Part shown: piece by piece, positions 9,481-17,755 of the stretch | How positions within the stretch are numbered: the first letter of the stretch is position 1 | Layout: each line of letters starts with the position of its first letter | NCBI RefSeq assembly: GCF_900103825.1 | Contig: NZ_FNIF01000019.1 | Span: 32,938-96,937 of the forward strand | Reading direction: 5' to 3' | From: Paenibacillus sp. yr247 | GTDB lineage: Bacteria; Bacillota; Bacilli; Paenibacillales; NBRC-103111 | Length of the DNA: 64,000 bases | Program-made: the position numbers and the translations under genes | The notes under the pieces: generated by a model | Told to the model about the DNA's origin: nothing | The model's input: the letters and a program-made list of their open reading frames with translations, nothing else | The model's database searches: none

Positions 9481-10371
9481 TTAATCGGACTCCTCGTACC
9501 AAGGATTCAGATGCACCAGCACCTCATCCACATCGTTATGTGCTGCTTTGATTTTTTGCTTAATGATGCGGCTGATGTCGTGGCCTTCTTGGATGGTCAA
9601 TTTGCCAGAAACTGCAAGCCTTGCATCGACTAATATGTAGTGACCGTGCTCCCTCGCTCTGAGGCGATCGATTCGCTTGACTTCGGGTACAGATCGAATC
9701 AATGCCGCGTATTGTTCAATGTTCGCCGTATTTACACTTCGCTCCATGAGGATATCAAAAGACTCGCTGCCCATTTGGTAAGCCAACTTCAGCACCAGAA
9801 ACGAGACGATGATTCCTGCTACGGGGTCTCCGTAGGCAAATATACTATAGTTGTAATGATCTCCTATCAAGGCTAAACCAATACCAACCGACGCAGCAAT
9901 CGATGCATAGACATCAGCCAGATGGTCATAGGCAGTAGCGATTAATCCTTTACTGTTAATTCTGCGGCCAATGCGTATTGTATAGAGATAGAGAATTTGC
10001 TTCCAGATTAGCGAGACAACCGCCGCGATAAATGCAATCAAATGCGCATGTCCCGGCGGCTCAAAAAGCGCATGAATAGAATGGTAACCCATGTAAATAG
10101 CCGCTCCGCCTAAGATGATAGCGACAATGAAGGCGCCGAGCACTTCGGCTTTGCCGTGCCCGTAGGGATGATCCACATCCGCCGGCTTGGAGGATACACG
10201 CATCGCGCTGTATGCCGTCGCTGTCGCGATGACATCTCCCGCGTTATGGATGCCGTCGGCGATAAGCACTTGGCTTTTGAACAAGTAGCCGACAACGATT
10301 TTGATGGCGGTAAGCACGATATTGCTGGCAAGACTGACCCAAATCGCCAGCATCGAGGCTTTCTTATTCAT
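9481..10371 (-). CDS. Cation diffusion facilitator (CDF) family transporter
   Basis: 296 residues from the ATG at 10371, eight bases behind GGGAG; a GTG three codons earlier lacks spacing. Six membrane segments occupy residues 8-200. Metal-binding motifs are IADGIHNAGD in helix 2 (HxxxD) and a second acidic motif, YDHLADV, in helix 5 (HxxxD), together with VDHPYGHGKAE in the first cytoplasmic loop. A C-terminal cytoplasmic domain with the ferredoxin-like CDF dimerisation fold contains REHGHYILVDARL. It exports Zn, Mn or Fe in exchange for protons; the metal cannot be assigned from sequence. It is similar to YdfM/YeaB-like proteins of Bacillus. Confidence 0.9.
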   Translation of the reverse strand: MNKKASMLAIWVSLASNIVLTAIKIVVGYLFKSQVLIADGIHNAGDVIATATAYSAMRVSSKPADVDHPYGHGKAEVLGAFIVAIILGGAAIYMGYHSIHALFEPPGHAHLIAFIAAVVSLIWKQILYLYTIRIGRRINSKGLIATAYDHLADVYASIAASVGIGLALIGDHYNYSIFAYGDPVAGIIVSFLVLKLAYQMGSESFDILMERSVNTANIEQYAALIRSVPEVKRIDRLRAREHGHYILVDARLAVSGKLTIQEGHDISRIIKQKIKAAHNDVDEVLVHLNPWYEESD

Positions 10372-10498
10372 ACTTGCCACTCCCTTTCCCCCTTCTAGTA
10401 TGACCTTCTAGAAGCAAAGCATCCGTCGTCCATACGACGGATGATGGGTCTTTGGCTGCGGCTTCGCGCCACGCACGAAGCCGAAAAAGAACGATGCG

Positions 10499-11242
10499 CT
10501 AACGCAGCATCGTTCCCATCCTCCGCGCCGCCTCCATTATGAGCGGCGCTTGCTCTTGCATCAGCTCCAGCGTGAGCCTGTTCGCTGGACCCGAGACCGC
10601 GAGGGCGGCGACGAGTCGGCCGCCGCGGTCCAGAACCGGTGCGGCCACGGCCGCTGCACCGGGTTCGCGCTCTTCCACGCTCGTGGCGAAGCCAGCGAGC
10701 TTGGTGTCGCTGAGCTGCTGCAGGAACGCCAGCTTATCTAGCCCGGCCGGCCAATCGGCCGAGTCTAGAAGCTGCTCCTGCAGTTCAGGCTCAGCGAAGG
10801 CGACGAGCACCTTGCTCGAGGCGCCGACGTATAAGGGCATTCGCGCCCCGATAGGGGCTACGCGGCGAATAGCGTGGTTGCTCTGCACGGCTTGGATGCG
10901 TACGCGAACCAAGCCGTCCTGCACGTAGAGCGAGATCGTCTCGCCAAGCTGGTCGCGCAGCCGTTCCATCTCCGGCAGCAGAATGATGCCGGGGTCTCCT
11001 TCTTTAGAGAGGTTGGCGGATAGCTCCCAGAGCCGGTAACCGAGCCTGTATTTATCCGTTGCCCCATCGCGCATAATAAAACCCTTACCTTCCAGAGAAG
11101 CAAGGAGGCGATGTACCGTGCTTTTATGTAAATCCACACGGCTTGAGATCTCGGTTAACGTCAATTCTGTCGCCCCGGTGAAACAAAGCATAATATCTAA
11201 AGCGCGCTCTACTGCACGCACTGTCAGCTTGCCATCTTCCAT
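10499..11242 (-). CDS. IclR family transcriptional regulator
   Basis: 247 residues from the ATG at 11242, which has a GGTGA site upstream; an ATG six codons earlier lacks one. The N-terminal winged helix-turn-helix (about residues 6-60: RAVERALDIML, TEISSRVDLHKSTVHRLL) is followed by the IclR effector domain with SLYVQDG, ASSKVLVAF and VAAPVLDRGGRLVAALAVSG. Such proteins bind a small carboxylate or sugar-acid ligand and usually control a catabolic operon and themselves. No catabolic genes are adjacent. The gene is clearly richer in G and C than its neighbours, hinting at separate ancestry. A palindromic operator candidate lies 64 bp upstream. Confidence 0.92.
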   Translation of the reverse strand: MEDGKLTVRAVERALDIMLCFTGATELTLTEISSRVDLHKSTVHRLLASLEGKGFIMRDGATDKYRLGYRLWELSANLSKEGDPGIILLPEMERLRDQLGETISLYVQDGLVRVRIQAVQSNHAIRRVAPIGARMPLYVGASSKVLVAFAEPELQEQLLDSADWPAGLDKLAFLQQLSDTKLAGFATSVEEREPGAAAVAAPVLDRGGRLVAALAVSGPANRLTLELMQEQAPLIMEAARRMGTMLR

Positions 11243-11305
11243 GATTTTCACCACTTTCATTGTGCGGATAAGCCCTACATCTCGGCTCCATAAAGACGTC
11301 GAATT

Positions 11306-11322
11306 GTTTCACTATATGAAAC
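11306..11322. promoter_or_regulatory. Probable IclR operator
   Basis: Perfect inverted repeat GTTTCA-CTATA-TGAAAC upstream of the IclR gene. IclR-type regulators commonly recognise short palindromes of this size, so autoregulation is the simplest reading. Confidence 0.55.
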
Positions 11323-11430
11323 CCAGTTATATCTAGTATAACCAAACTGCCCTTACTCGTAAAGATCAAACATCTGTTTCTTGTTTTGTTACAGAACGGT
11401 TACAAAAGCCTTACAATTGCCGTATCCTCA

Positions 11431-11459
11431 TTGACTTGAAAGCGCATTCAGAATACTAT
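11431..11459 (+). promoter_or_regulatory. Promoter of the alpha/beta hydrolase gene with cre-like site
   Basis: TTGACT, 17 bases, TACTAT. The spacer starts with TGAAAGCGCATTCA (11437-11450), a palindrome one base from the CcpA cre consensus, which would place CcpA directly over the promoter. The leader to the start codon is about 107 bases. Confidence 0.5.
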
Positions 11460-11573
11460 TAAGATATTAGATTACTTATCTGAATATTTAGATAATTATA
11501 CTTCATTCTCCCTATGACCTCTTAGAGCATCTAAATTCAATCACACTAATTTTTATGGAGGGAGGGTGCTGCG

Positions 11574-12560
11574 ATGTCAACAACATCTCTATCCCCTAAT
11601 TCACTACAACCTACTCTGGAGCAAGTGGTTACCCGACCGCTTTTACGCAAAAAAAGGCTGGTTCTCAACATCCTCATCTCATTCCTAATTCTGTGTATCT
11701 CTCTGCTGCTTGGCTTTCACGCATATATTGCTTGGACGTTGGCTCGGCCGCATATTGAACCGCTTCATTCGGATCCGATGAGAGCCGTTGGCCTTCCCTA
11801 CAACAGTGTCACTTTCCCAAGTCATAACGGCACCTCTAATTTAGAAGGTTGGTTCATACCTGCTCATTCCGACAAAACCGTGATTTTCTCCCACGGCTAC
11901 GGCGGCAATCGCGAAGAGCTATGGGTTCCCCTTTACAACCTAGCCCGCGAGCTTCATTTGCAAAACTACAATGTGCTCATGTTTGATTATGGATACGTAC
12001 ATCCTGGTAATAAACGAATTATGACCGGAGGCATTCAAGAATCGCAGGAGCTGCTTGGCGCTATTACCTATATCAAGCTTGCATCAAGCGGTCCTATCTA
12101 TATTTGGGGCTTCTCTATGGGCGCAGGAACAGCGCTTCAGACCGCTCTCCAAAGTGGCAACGATATTTCGGGGATGATTCTGGACAGCACCTTTTTGCTG
12201 AATCCAGATACACTCTATCACAATATGAAGCAAGTGGTTAATGTCCCAAAATTTCCGTCTTTACCGCTCGTTCGCTTATTCTTTCCTCTGCTCAATGGCG
12301 TGAGTTTGCATGAAGTTCCGTACAATAAGGTCACCTCTACCGCTTACTCGATGCCGATCTTCTTCATCCACGGTACCGAGGACTACAAAGCCCCTTATGG
12401 TATGGTTGAAGACATGTTCAAGCAACAAAAAGAATCCCAATCCAAGCTATGGATTATTCCAAAAGCCCAGCATGAGCTGCTGTACCGAGCAGAACCGAAA
12501 ACGTATGTACAGCGAACGATGAGCTTCCTAAATGGCATTACGGCGACTCTCACATACTAA
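11574..12560 (+). CDS. Membrane-anchored alpha/beta hydrolase
   Basis: 328 residues. One transmembrane helix (about residues 30-52, following RKKRLVLN) anchors a catalytic domain of the alpha/beta hydrolase fold. The oxyanion region is FSHGYGGNREE, the nucleophile elbow is GFSMGAG (Ser), the acid is Asp in HGTEDYKAPYG and the histidine lies in KAQHELLY. It resembles B. subtilis YqkD and related peptidase S9/serine aminopeptidase-like hydrolases; the substrate is unknown. The ribosome binding site is GGAGGGAGG. It is monocistronic, with its own promoter and terminator. Confidence 0.88.
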   Translation: MSTTSLSPNSLQPTLEQVVTRPLLRKKRLVLNILISFLILCISLLLGFHAYIAWTLARPHIEPLHSDPMRAVGLPYNSVTFPSHNGTSNLEGWFIPAHSDKTVIFSHGYGGNREELWVPLYNLARELHLQNYNVLMFDYGYVHPGNKRIMTGGIQESQELLGAITYIKLASSGPIYIWGFSMGAGTALQTALQSGNDISGMILDSTFLLNPDTLYHNMKQVVNVPKFPSLPLVRLFFPLLNGVSLHEVPYNKVTSTAYSMPIFFIHGTEDYKAPYGMVEDMFKQQKESQSKLWIIPKAQHELLYRAEPKTYVQRTMSFLNGITATLTY

Positions 12561-12586
12561 CCTTGGTATTCCCTCCTCCCTATAAA

Positions 12587-12620
12587 ATCGACCCCTAACG
12601 GGGTCGATATTTTTTATTTT
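12587..12620 (+). terminator. Terminator after alpha/beta hydrolase
   Basis: Perfect nine-base stem ATCGACCCC / GGGGTCGAT with TAAC loop, then ATTTTTTATTTT. Confidence 0.92.
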
Positions 12621-12716
12621 AGGCACAACGCAGCCTTCTTACACTATTCAGATAGTAGGTTATAATTCGAGCTAGTACTAGACGTTTTGCGGCAACATGG
12701 TAAGTCTACAACCGAC

Positions 12717-12850
12717 ATCATGCAAAAAGTGCAGCAAATCAAAGTTTATTTTTCGTTTTGAGTAACAATCATGTATTTTGTACATCAAATATCGGCGTTT
12801 TAACCCAGGACAAGCCTTATGCGTCGAATTAGATGCACTTTTTGCATGAT
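12717..12850 (-). repeat. 134-bp element with 17-bp terminal inverted repeats, copy 1
   Basis: The ends ATCATGCAAAAAGTGCA (12717-12733) and TGCACTTTTTGCATGAT (12834-12850) are exact reverse complements. It has no coding capacity. Read on the minus strand it aligns without length change to the 134-bp segment at 25049-25182, sharing both ends and the inner sequence ATTTGATGTACA. This fits a MITE-like or structured intergenic repeat. No clear target-site duplication is visible. It fills most of the gene-free stretch 12621-12948; the rest of that gap shows nothing recognisable. Confidence 0.8.
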
Positions 12851-12948
12851 TTCTCTTGAAAACGCTCAAATAGACTAAATTTACTGTACATATTACATCA
12901 GGTTGGAATGCTGTGTACCACCATTCAATTCCCTGCCGCGTCGCGCGA

Positions 12949-14268
12949 CTAATCCATCTCATAGATCGAGCCTGATTTGCTCGCGAACAGCTCGGCATAG
13001 ACTTTCTCCGCGTAGGCGTCGGTCATACCAGAAATGTAGTCCGCCACGAAACGCGGCCAGCTCCAGCTGCCCATGCGGCGCTCGTAGCTATCTATCCAAT
13101 CGGGAGGTATGATCCACATCCCCCTATCTTGGTCGATAAAGCTTTCCCATAAGCGTTCGACGATAATCTCGCTGCGTTTTTGCAAGCGCAGGACCCGGAA
13201 GTCCTTAATCAGCGTGACCCACGCGAGCTTCTTTAGGATTTCCATCGTCCGCAGCAGGTTCATATCCTCTGCTCCGTCTTTCACGAGCGCGACCTTTTTC
13301 CAGCCTCGTTCGGGATCATCCAGAATATCCAAACGACTTGCGAAGGAACTTACCCAACGGGCTTTCATCTCCCTGCGCGTTCGTGATTCCTCTCGGTTGC
13401 ACTCGGCGAAAATTTGCTGCCACTGCTCCAGATAGTCGGAGAGAACCTGCCTCACCATCTGCTCGATATCGATTTGCTCCCAGCCGAATTTATGCTTGTT
13501 GGGATCATTTAATATTTCCATAACCAAATGACGAATCAGTCTTTGATCCTCGAAAAAAGTCGCGTTCATTTGGATTTTCCCAGCCCGAATGCCGTCTTCA
13601 ATATCATGCGTCGAATACGCGATATCATCGCATAAATCCATCAACTGCGCTTCCAAGGTGGAGCAGCCCTCCGGCATGTTCCATTGGGACCGCAGCTCAT
13701 TAATGATTTCCCATTCTGAGGCATAGACACCTTTGAGTCTGCCTTCTTCCTCGATCAAAAATGGATACTTATTTATGCCCAGAAGCACCGCTGCTGTTAG
13801 ATCCAGACCGCTTTCGCTGCCTGCTCTTTTTTCGAGAAACATCAGAATACGGAAATTTTGGGCGTTCCCCTCATATTTCAAGCCGTGATCCTTCAGCAGA
13901 ATTTGGTTCAATACTTCTTCCCCTTTATGCCCAAAGGGCGGATGACCGAAGTCGTGTGCGATGGACGCACACTCTACAACGGTGGGATCAATGATCAACC
14001 CGGGGTGCTCTCTTTTATGCAAAAACGGATTCGTCCGTTCTAAACGCTTCGCCACTTCTCTCGCGATTTGGGCAACTTCTAGTGAATGGGTTAGGCGGGT
14101 CCGATAATAATCACCGGAACCGGCGCCGAACACCTGCGACTTGCCCTGCAGCCGACGAAAGGTCGGAGATTGGATTAACCTCGCGTAATCCCGCTCAAAT
14201 TCATCCCGTTCTTCACTCACTTTAGAGGAAGCGGCCTCACCGGGCCGATATTTTCGTATGTTGTTCAT
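12949..14268 (-). CDS. dgt: dGTPase-like deoxynucleoside triphosphate triphosphohydrolase
   Basis: 439 residues from the ATG at 14268, eight bases behind AGAGGGGG. It has an HD-domain fold: the first His lies in TRLTHSLEVAQIA, the HD pair in IAHDFGHPPFGHKGEE and the final Asp in DLCDDIAYSTHDIEDG. These enzymes cleave dNTPs to deoxynucleoside and triphosphate, balancing precursor pools. The N-terminal FRRLQGKSQVFG segment is typical of the Dgt/SamHD1 branch. It is slightly shorter than E. coli Dgt (505 residues) and nearer to the dGTPase-like type 2 subfamily. Nucleotide preference cannot be told from sequence. Confidence 0.9.
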   Translation of the reverse strand: MNNIRKYRPGEAASSKVSEERDEFERDYARLIQSPTFRRLQGKSQVFGAGSGDYYRTRLTHSLEVAQIAREVAKRLERTNPFLHKREHPGLIIDPTVVECASIAHDFGHPPFGHKGEEVLNQILLKDHGLKYEGNAQNFRILMFLEKRAGSESGLDLTAAVLLGINKYPFLIEEEGRLKGVYASEWEIINELRSQWNMPEGCSTLEAQLMDLCDDIAYSTHDIEDGIRAGKIQMNATFFEDQRLIRHLVMEILNDPNKHKFGWEQIDIEQMVRQVLSDYLEQWQQIFAECNREESRTRREMKARWVSSFASRLDILDDPERGWKKVALVKDGAEDMNLLRTMEILKKLAWVTLIKDFRVLRLQKRSEIIVERLWESFIDQDRGMWIIPPDWIDSYERRMGSWSWPRFVADYISGMTDAYAEKVYAELFASKSGSIYEMD

Positions 14269-14522
14269 AAGCTTGCCCCCTCTAGTTTTATTCCCAACGC
14301 CCAGAGTCATTCATCTGCTCAAAGCCTTTCCCTATACCTCTTTATGCTTCCTATCAGTTTATGCTACAGCATGTTCGATAGTCACCCCGAGGATCTCTTT
14401 TATTTATGTAAAAGAATACTATATGCGTCTACCCCGCAACAAGTCATTGCTTCTTTTCCTGTACAAATAAGGGATGCTGCACAAGACTATTGTCTCCATG
14501 CACATCCCCTCGCACGCGCTAT

Positions 14523-15110
14523 TTATTTTAACAAAGACAGGAATTCGGATCGCAGCGTCGAGTCCGTTCGGAAAGAACCGCGAACCGCTGAGGTAATCGT
14601 CTGGCTGCCGTACTTTTTCACGCCCCTTGAGCACATACACATATGTTCGCCCTCAACGACAACCATGACGCCGTGCGGTTTCAGTACATCATCTAAAATG
14701 TCGGCGATTTCAGAAGTAATCCGCTCCTGCACCTGCAGCTTACGGGTTATTACGTCTACCAACCGGGCAAATTTGCTTAATCCCGCCACTTTACCGCTAG
14801 GCAAGTAACCTACATGCACTTTCCCGAAAAAAGGAGCCATATGATGCTCACATTGACTGTAATAAATGATGTCCTTAATAATAACCAGCTCTTCGTGCTG
14901 TTCATCAAAGGTTACACCCAGTACTTCACGAGGATTCGCCTCGTAGCCCGAAAATATTTCTTCATACATACGAGTCACACGAGCAGGTGTGTCTAATAAG
15001 CCTTCCCGATCTACATCTTCGCCAATCAACCGTAAAATCTCTCGGACATGCTGCTCAATAAGCTCGCGATTCTCAGCGACCCTTGTATTTTTGTAATCGA
15101 TAGATGCCAT
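14523..15110 (-). CDS. folE: GTP cyclohydrolase I
   Basis: 195 residues from the ATG at 15110, preceded by GGAAGAGGAG; longer upstream extensions lack similarity. It converts GTP to 7,8-dihydroneopterin triphosphate, the first step of folate (and queuosine) precursor synthesis. Zinc ligands are Cys and His in SQCEHHMAPFFGKVHVGYLP and Cys in MCMCSRGVKK; further motifs are DTPARVTRMYEEIF and LSKFARLVDV. The gene lies 28 bp downstream of a TetR regulator, suggesting cotranscription. queG, which acts in the queuosine branch that consumes the same product, lies 3 kb away. Confidence 0.96.
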   Translation of the reverse strand: MASIDYKNTRVAENRELIEQHVREILRLIGEDVDREGLLDTPARVTRMYEEIFSGYEANPREVLGVTFDEQHEELVIIKDIIYYSQCEHHMAPFFGKVHVGYLPSGKVAGLSKFARLVDVITRKLQVQERITSEIADILDDVLKPHGVMVVVEGEHMCMCSRGVKKYGSQTITSAVRGSFRTDSTLRSEFLSLLK

Positions 15111-15138
15111 CTTCTCTACCACTCCTCTTCCATTTCCA

Positions 15139-15717
15139 CTATCCCATGCAAACTGTGAGAACCTTGATACTTTCGCGCAGCGCTCTGCTATCTTTATGCG
15201 CTTTGGTGAGAAGTATCCCGCCCTGCAGCAGGGATACAATAGGTGTCGCCAGCTCCACTGGGGCTAACCCCTGCAGTGAAAGCTCTCCCTTTCTCCTGCC
15301 TTCCTTTAAGCAAGATTCAACCTCAGCCTCCAGCTCACTGAAAAAGCGGCTCAGCGGCTTACGCAGCTCTTCAGAGCTATCACTAAGCTCCAAAGCCAGA
15401 TTGCCGAAGAAACAACCCTTCCGGCACTCATGCTCCTCACAGAAGGTCAGCATACGTTCAAACAACGCCAGCACGCGCTGCTTTGGCGATAATTGCGAAT
15501 TACCCAAACTCGGCTCCATCACAGATTGCCGCATTTCCTGTACCTTACGCTCAATAACCTTCAAGCCTAGTTCTTCTTTACTTTTGAAATGATAATAAAA
15601 ATTGCTTTTGCATACCCCGCTGCTCGACAAAATGTCTTCTAGCCCCGTTCCTTGAAAGCCATGATCATGAAATAAATCCATCGCTGCTTCCAGGATGCGG
15701 TCCTTGTTGCTTGCCAT
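15139..15717 (-). CDS. TetR/AcrR family transcriptional regulator
   Basis: 192 residues. The N-terminal TetR helix-turn-helix is clear: ILEAAMDLFHDHGFQGTGLEDI, then SSSGVCKSNFYYHFKSKEELG. The C-terminal ligand domain contains ECRKGCFFGNLALELSDSSEELR, as in the LmrA/YxaF-like branch of regulators with a conserved GC motif. The ribosome binding site is AGAGGTGG. It is upstream of folE on the same strand, so the two may be cotranscribed. No drug-efflux gene is adjacent, so the regulated target is unknown. Confidence 0.9.
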   Translation of the reverse strand: MASNKDRILEAAMDLFHDHGFQGTGLEDILSSSGVCKSNFYYHFKSKEELGLKVIERKVQEMRQSVMEPSLGNSQLSPKQRVLALFERMLTFCEEHECRKGCFFGNLALELSDSSEELRKPLSRFFSELEAEVESCLKEGRRKGELSLQGLAPVELATPIVSLLQGGILLTKAHKDSRALRESIKVLTVCMG

Positions 15718-15853
15718 CGACTAGCCACCTCTGAATAGTACTGGTATGTCCTAATCTAATGATATCTGACCATAATAGGAAGGGCTCGTGCTGCCAGCCG
15801 TTTGAACGGTTGAACAGCAAAGCCCTTTTGAAGTTTAACCTACACCCTACTTT

Positions 15854-16063
15854 TTATTTCCACTTTTGGTTTTTCATCATTTGCTGTGCTTTGTTTAACT
15901 GCTGCTTATTCATGTTGTAGCCCATTTGTTTGGCCATTTTTTGCAGCATTTCCGGATTGTTCTGCATCGATTCCAGCTGTTTCTTCAAATAGAATACGCC
16001 GATGAAGAACCCCCCGACTAAACCCACAATCAACGTGAGAATGGGAATAAGATAACTCCACAT
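15854..16063 (-). CDS. yneF: YneF family (UPF0154) membrane protein
   Basis: 69 residues. One N-terminal membrane helix (residues 4-26, LIPILTLIVGLVGGFFIGVFY) is followed by the characteristic KKQLESMQNNPEMLQKMAKQMGYN and a basic tail. This is the conserved Firmicute UPF0154 family; the function is unknown. Ribosome binding site AGGGGG. It sits alone between the TetR and HD-GYP genes. Confidence 0.92.
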   Translation of the reverse strand: MWSYLIPILTLIVGLVGGFFIGVFYLKKQLESMQNNPEMLQKMAKQMGYNMNKQQLNKAQQMMKNQKWK

Positions 16064-16153
16064 AGTTATGCCCCCTGCATATACAAATTGGTATGGATTG
16101 CTTGCTTTATCATATCATTTCTATTCATCTGTTTACAAATTGCCTAGCCCGAA

Positions 16154-17185
16154 TCACATAACCTGTTCAATAAAAACGGTTGTATGCTTAGCCAAATCAA
16201 TTTCTTTGATGTCCAGCCGCTTGTCAGATGCATCTTGCTTGACGATTCTCACAATCGGACGGCTTGGCAGTCCTCTATGCTGACCGACCACGACACCGGT
16301 CTCCCGATTGGACAAGCGTACTGAAGCCCCCGTCGGGTAAATCGAGACGATTTTCAGAAAATGAATCAAAACATCCCGATCCAGCTTGGTTTCCGATAAC
16401 GCCATCATATGCTCGCAAGCCTCATGCGGCAGCATACGGCGTCCTAAGGAGACGTCGAAAAGCAAATTATCATACATATTCGCGACTGCTGTAATTTTGG
16501 CATAAATATGAATCTCATCGCTCGTAAGTCCTCTCGGAACCCCTTTACCATCCAATGCTTCATGATGCTGGAAGGCCACGTGGGCAGTGAGCAAACTGAA
16601 TTCACGCTTGCTCTTCAAGAGCTCGAAGCCCCGCCAAGTATGATGCCTCTTTAAGTCTGGCGATTCATCATCGTAGGTAAGCTCGACTTTACCTACATCA
16701 TGCAGGAGCGCACCGACGGCAAGCTCTTTCAGTTGTGTCGCATTCAAGCCCATATTAATCCCGATGAGCACTGCCATCATACAAACGTTCGTTGAATGGA
16801 CGTACATCTCGTTATCCTTCGTACGAATATCAGTCAGCTGTACGAGCACGTCACGATTTTTCATAACTTCATCCAACAGCGTATTGATCGAAATACTCAA
16901 GGCACGAGAGTTAAATTGTTTACCTGACTGGATGGCAGCGAACGTTTGACCCATTTGCTTCATAACGATACGTTTCGTTTCATCCGAGAGGACTTCCGGA
17001 ATTTCCACATCTTCCATGTTCGGATCCTTGATATAAATCATCGTGACGCCGATTCGGTTAAGCGTATTGATCATGAACACCGTTAATTGGACGCCTCCTG
17101 AAAGCAAAATAGATCCATTGCTGGCAAATATCGTTCGTCCCAAATATTGACCCGACTCAACGGAATCCAAGTGTACGTATTTCAT
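16154..17185 (-). CDS. HD-GYP domain cyclic di-GMP phosphodiesterase (variant GYP)
   Basis: 343 residues from the ATG at 17185, eight bases behind GGAG. The N-terminal 110 residues have no recognised domain. The HD-GYP domain follows: HSTNVCMMAV near 130, LLHDVGKVEL with the HD pair at 162-163, and HHEALDGKGVP from 207. The last normally reads HHExxDGxGYP, so the Tyr of the signature is Val here; the metal-binding HD, HH and D residues are kept. Activity on cyclic di-GMP is likely but not assured. It forms a set with the cyclase at 51992 and the PilZ protein at 57447. Confidence 0.88.
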   Translation of the reverse strand: MKYVHLDSVESGQYLGRTIFASNGSILLSGGVQLTVFMINTLNRIGVTMIYIKDPNMEDVEIPEVLSDETKRIVMKQMGQTFAAIQSGKQFNSRALSISINTLLDEVMKNRDVLVQLTDIRTKDNEMYVHSTNVCMMAVLIGINMGLNATQLKELAVGALLHDVGKVELTYDDESPDLKRHHTWRGFELLKSKREFSLLTAHVAFQHHEALDGKGVPRGLTSDEIHIYAKITAVANMYDNLLFDVSLGRRMLPHEACEHMMALSETKLDRDVLIHFLKIVSIYPTGASVRLSNRETGVVVGQHRGLPSRPIVRIVKQDASDKRLDIKEIDLAKHTTVFIEQVM

Positions 17186-17203
17186 AGGATTCACTCCATT
17201 TTC

Positions 17204-17755
17204 TTAAATATTGTTTGTTTCGGTATTCGGGCATTCCAAATCCAGCAAAAGCATTTTGATATCAAGCCCTCCGCCGTAGCCAACGAGGTCGCCGCTTGCG
17301 CCAATGATGCGATGACACGGGATGATAACCGGAATCGGGTTTTTATTATTAGCACCGCCAACCGCTCTGACGGCTTTCGGTGAACCAATAGCCTCTGCAA
17401 TATGTTTATAAGACGCTGTCTCTCCATAAGGAATCGAAAGGAGTGCCGTCCATACACGTTTCTGAAAATCAGTTCCCTGCAAATCCAGTTCACCGTCAAA
17501 ACTTAAACGTTCTCTTCTAAAATACTGCTCTAGCTGTCGCACAACCTGATCGAGCCGTGATGCATTTTCTTGCAGCTCATGCCTGCCAAACCAGCGGCTA
17601 GCCCACTGCTGCAGTTTTTCTTGATTCCGCTCAAAGGTACCGAATTCGACCCGGCAGAGCCCCTGTGAAGTTGCGACGAGGACGAGAGGACCTATTGGTG
17701 AGGTTATCTCCGTATAATGGAGTACGATCCCAGCGGGTGCTTGTGTTTGTGTCAT
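17204..17755 (-). CDS. ogt: Methylated-DNA--[protein]-cysteine S-methyltransferase
   Basis: 183 residues. A suicide DNA repair protein that moves the alkyl group from O6-methylguanine to its own cysteine. The active site is IPCHRIIG with Cys147, preceded by the helix-turn-helix region TASYKHIAEAIGSPKAVRAVG and followed by LVGYGGGLDIK. The start codon overlaps the queG stop in ATGA, so translation is coupled. The pair forms a short operon. Confidence 0.95.
   Translation of the reverse strand: MTQTQAPAGIVLHYTEITSPIGPLVLVATSQGLCRVEFGTFERNQEKLQQWASRWFGRHELQENASRLDQVVRQLEQYFRRERLSFDGELDLQGTDFQKRVWTALLSIPYGETASYKHIAEAIGSPKAVRAVGGANNKNPIPVIIPCHRIIGASGDLVGYGGGLDIKMLLLDLECPNTETNNI

Noticed and set aside
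12856..12869. cre-like TGAAAACGCTCAAA downstream of dgt
   Set aside because: One or two bases off consensus and no promoter or gene start follows on either strand.
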